This document shows, in pieces, positions 63,776 through 64,000 of a stretch of DNA of 64,000 nt. Position 1 is the stretch's first letter. Every line of letters begins with the position of its first letter. Position numbers and translations under genes: made by a program. Under the pieces are notes generated by a model, which did not search any database, was not told the origin of the DNA, and saw only the letters and a program-made list of their open reading frames with translations. This DNA is from Sporosarcina ureilytica (GTDB taxonomy: Bacteria > Bacillota > Bacilli > Bacillales_A > Planococcaceae). The stretch spans positions 2,666,001-2,730,000 of the forward strand of contig NZ_CP017560.1 in assembly GCF_001753205.1 (NCBI RefSeq), read 5' to 3'.

Positions 63776-64000
63776 TTACGGTTTATAATTAACGCCTGGT
63801 GAATACGTATTCCCTGCATTCCAAAGAAGATACTCGTCAATCCCATTATCTTGAAGCGCTTTAATTTGTGCTTCCACTTCAGCTTTGCCATATTTCAAGT
63901 AATTTCCCGAACCGAGCCAAGAAGCAGTAAAGTCTTGCAACCAAGGACGTGAGACTGGTTGATTTTCTAGCTTTCCTAATACTTCATTTTCAACTTTTGC
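63776..64000 (-). CDS. Putative glycoside hydrolase (DUF4015), 3' end
   Basis: Only the last 74 residues are in the window; the gene continues past position 64000. The text RPWLQDFTASWLG, KYGKAEVEAQIKALQDNGID and EYLLWNAGNTYSPGVNY is typical of the C-terminus of DUF4015 putative glycosyl hydrolases, which are usually secreted and may act on cell-wall or exopolysaccharide sugars. The stop is TAA at 63778-63776. No start, signal peptide or ribosome site can be judged. Confidence 0.8.
   Translation of the reverse strand, partial: AKVENEVLGKLENQPVSRPWLQDFTASWLGSGNYLKYGKAEVEAQIKALQDNGIDEYLLWNAGNTYSPGVNYKP

Noticed and set aside
1..64000. CRISPR array, prophage, integrase or transposase
   Set aside because: No regularly spaced repeats and no reading frame with transposase, integrase or phage structural motifs were found on either strand.

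Overview
The window looks like chromosomal DNA of a low-GC, endospore-forming member of the Bacillales. Sporulation genes (spoVAC/AD/AE, spoVIF, a YjcZ-type peptide, cotZ, a cotO-like gene, a Spo0E-type phosphatase) and long runs of Bacillus subtilis-like gene order support this. The mixture (RF3, a murE standing alone, many loose neighbours) suggests Planococcaceae, for example a Sporosarcina relative; that placement is inference. No phage, plasmid, CRISPR array or intact insertion sequence was seen.

Layout. 0-4.5 kb: ykyA, def, rpoY-rnjA and ktrC, as in the B. subtilis ykq/ykr block, plus an unlisted 23-codon cationic microgene with its own promoter and terminator. 4.6-5.7 kb: a cysteine-less peroxiredoxin and a Cys-rich small protein. 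5.9-10.3 kb: a PuuR-like XRE-cupin regulator and a complete potABCD spermidine/putrescine ABC operon. 10.4-14.7 kb: two drug-efflux MFS genes, ccpC and darB. 14.8-25.7 kb: signalling and ion genes, namely GGDEF-EAL, ykyB, cheW, ykwC, a Spo0E-like gene, an acidic lipoprotein, a MarR regulator, a soluble PAS histidine kinase, ktrD, and a terC gene under a yybP-ykoY (Mn2+) riboswitch. 25.7-38.2 kb: a long minus-strand run of metabolic and housekeeping genes (male-sterility-type SDR, RND pump, prfC, murE, M42 peptidase, ALDH, Gfo/Idh/MocA, alkA). 38.4-44 kb: a solitary tRNA-Val(GAC), a membrane protein, a MITE-like repeat in decayed DNA, and a TAXI-TRAP importer with its DUF1850 partner. 44-46.5 kb: pgpA-like and yjcH-yjcG-yjcF. 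46.5-51 kb: a sporulation island. 51-64 kb: mgtE, prpE, rluD-like, nadK, relQ, yjbL, cwlQ-like, globin, spxH, the RoxS/RsaE small RNA, pepF, coiA, mecA, spx and the 3' end of a DUF4015-type glycosidase.

The genes meet in a few circuits. KtrC and KtrD form one potassium channel, and DarB and KtrC belong to families that sense c-di-AMP. SpxH, Spx and MecA all feed ClpCP/ClpXP proteolysis. RoxS sits beside spxH with a Rex/Fnr-type palindrome at its start. RelQ, NadK and the pseudouridine synthase are translationally coupled. The most unusual items are the peroxiredoxin homologue without any cysteine, the 23-aa cationic microgene, the isolated murE, the spoVA lipoprotein gene with no canonical start codon, the CotZ Arg/Asp insertion, and the MITE-like element that cuts into a small ORF.
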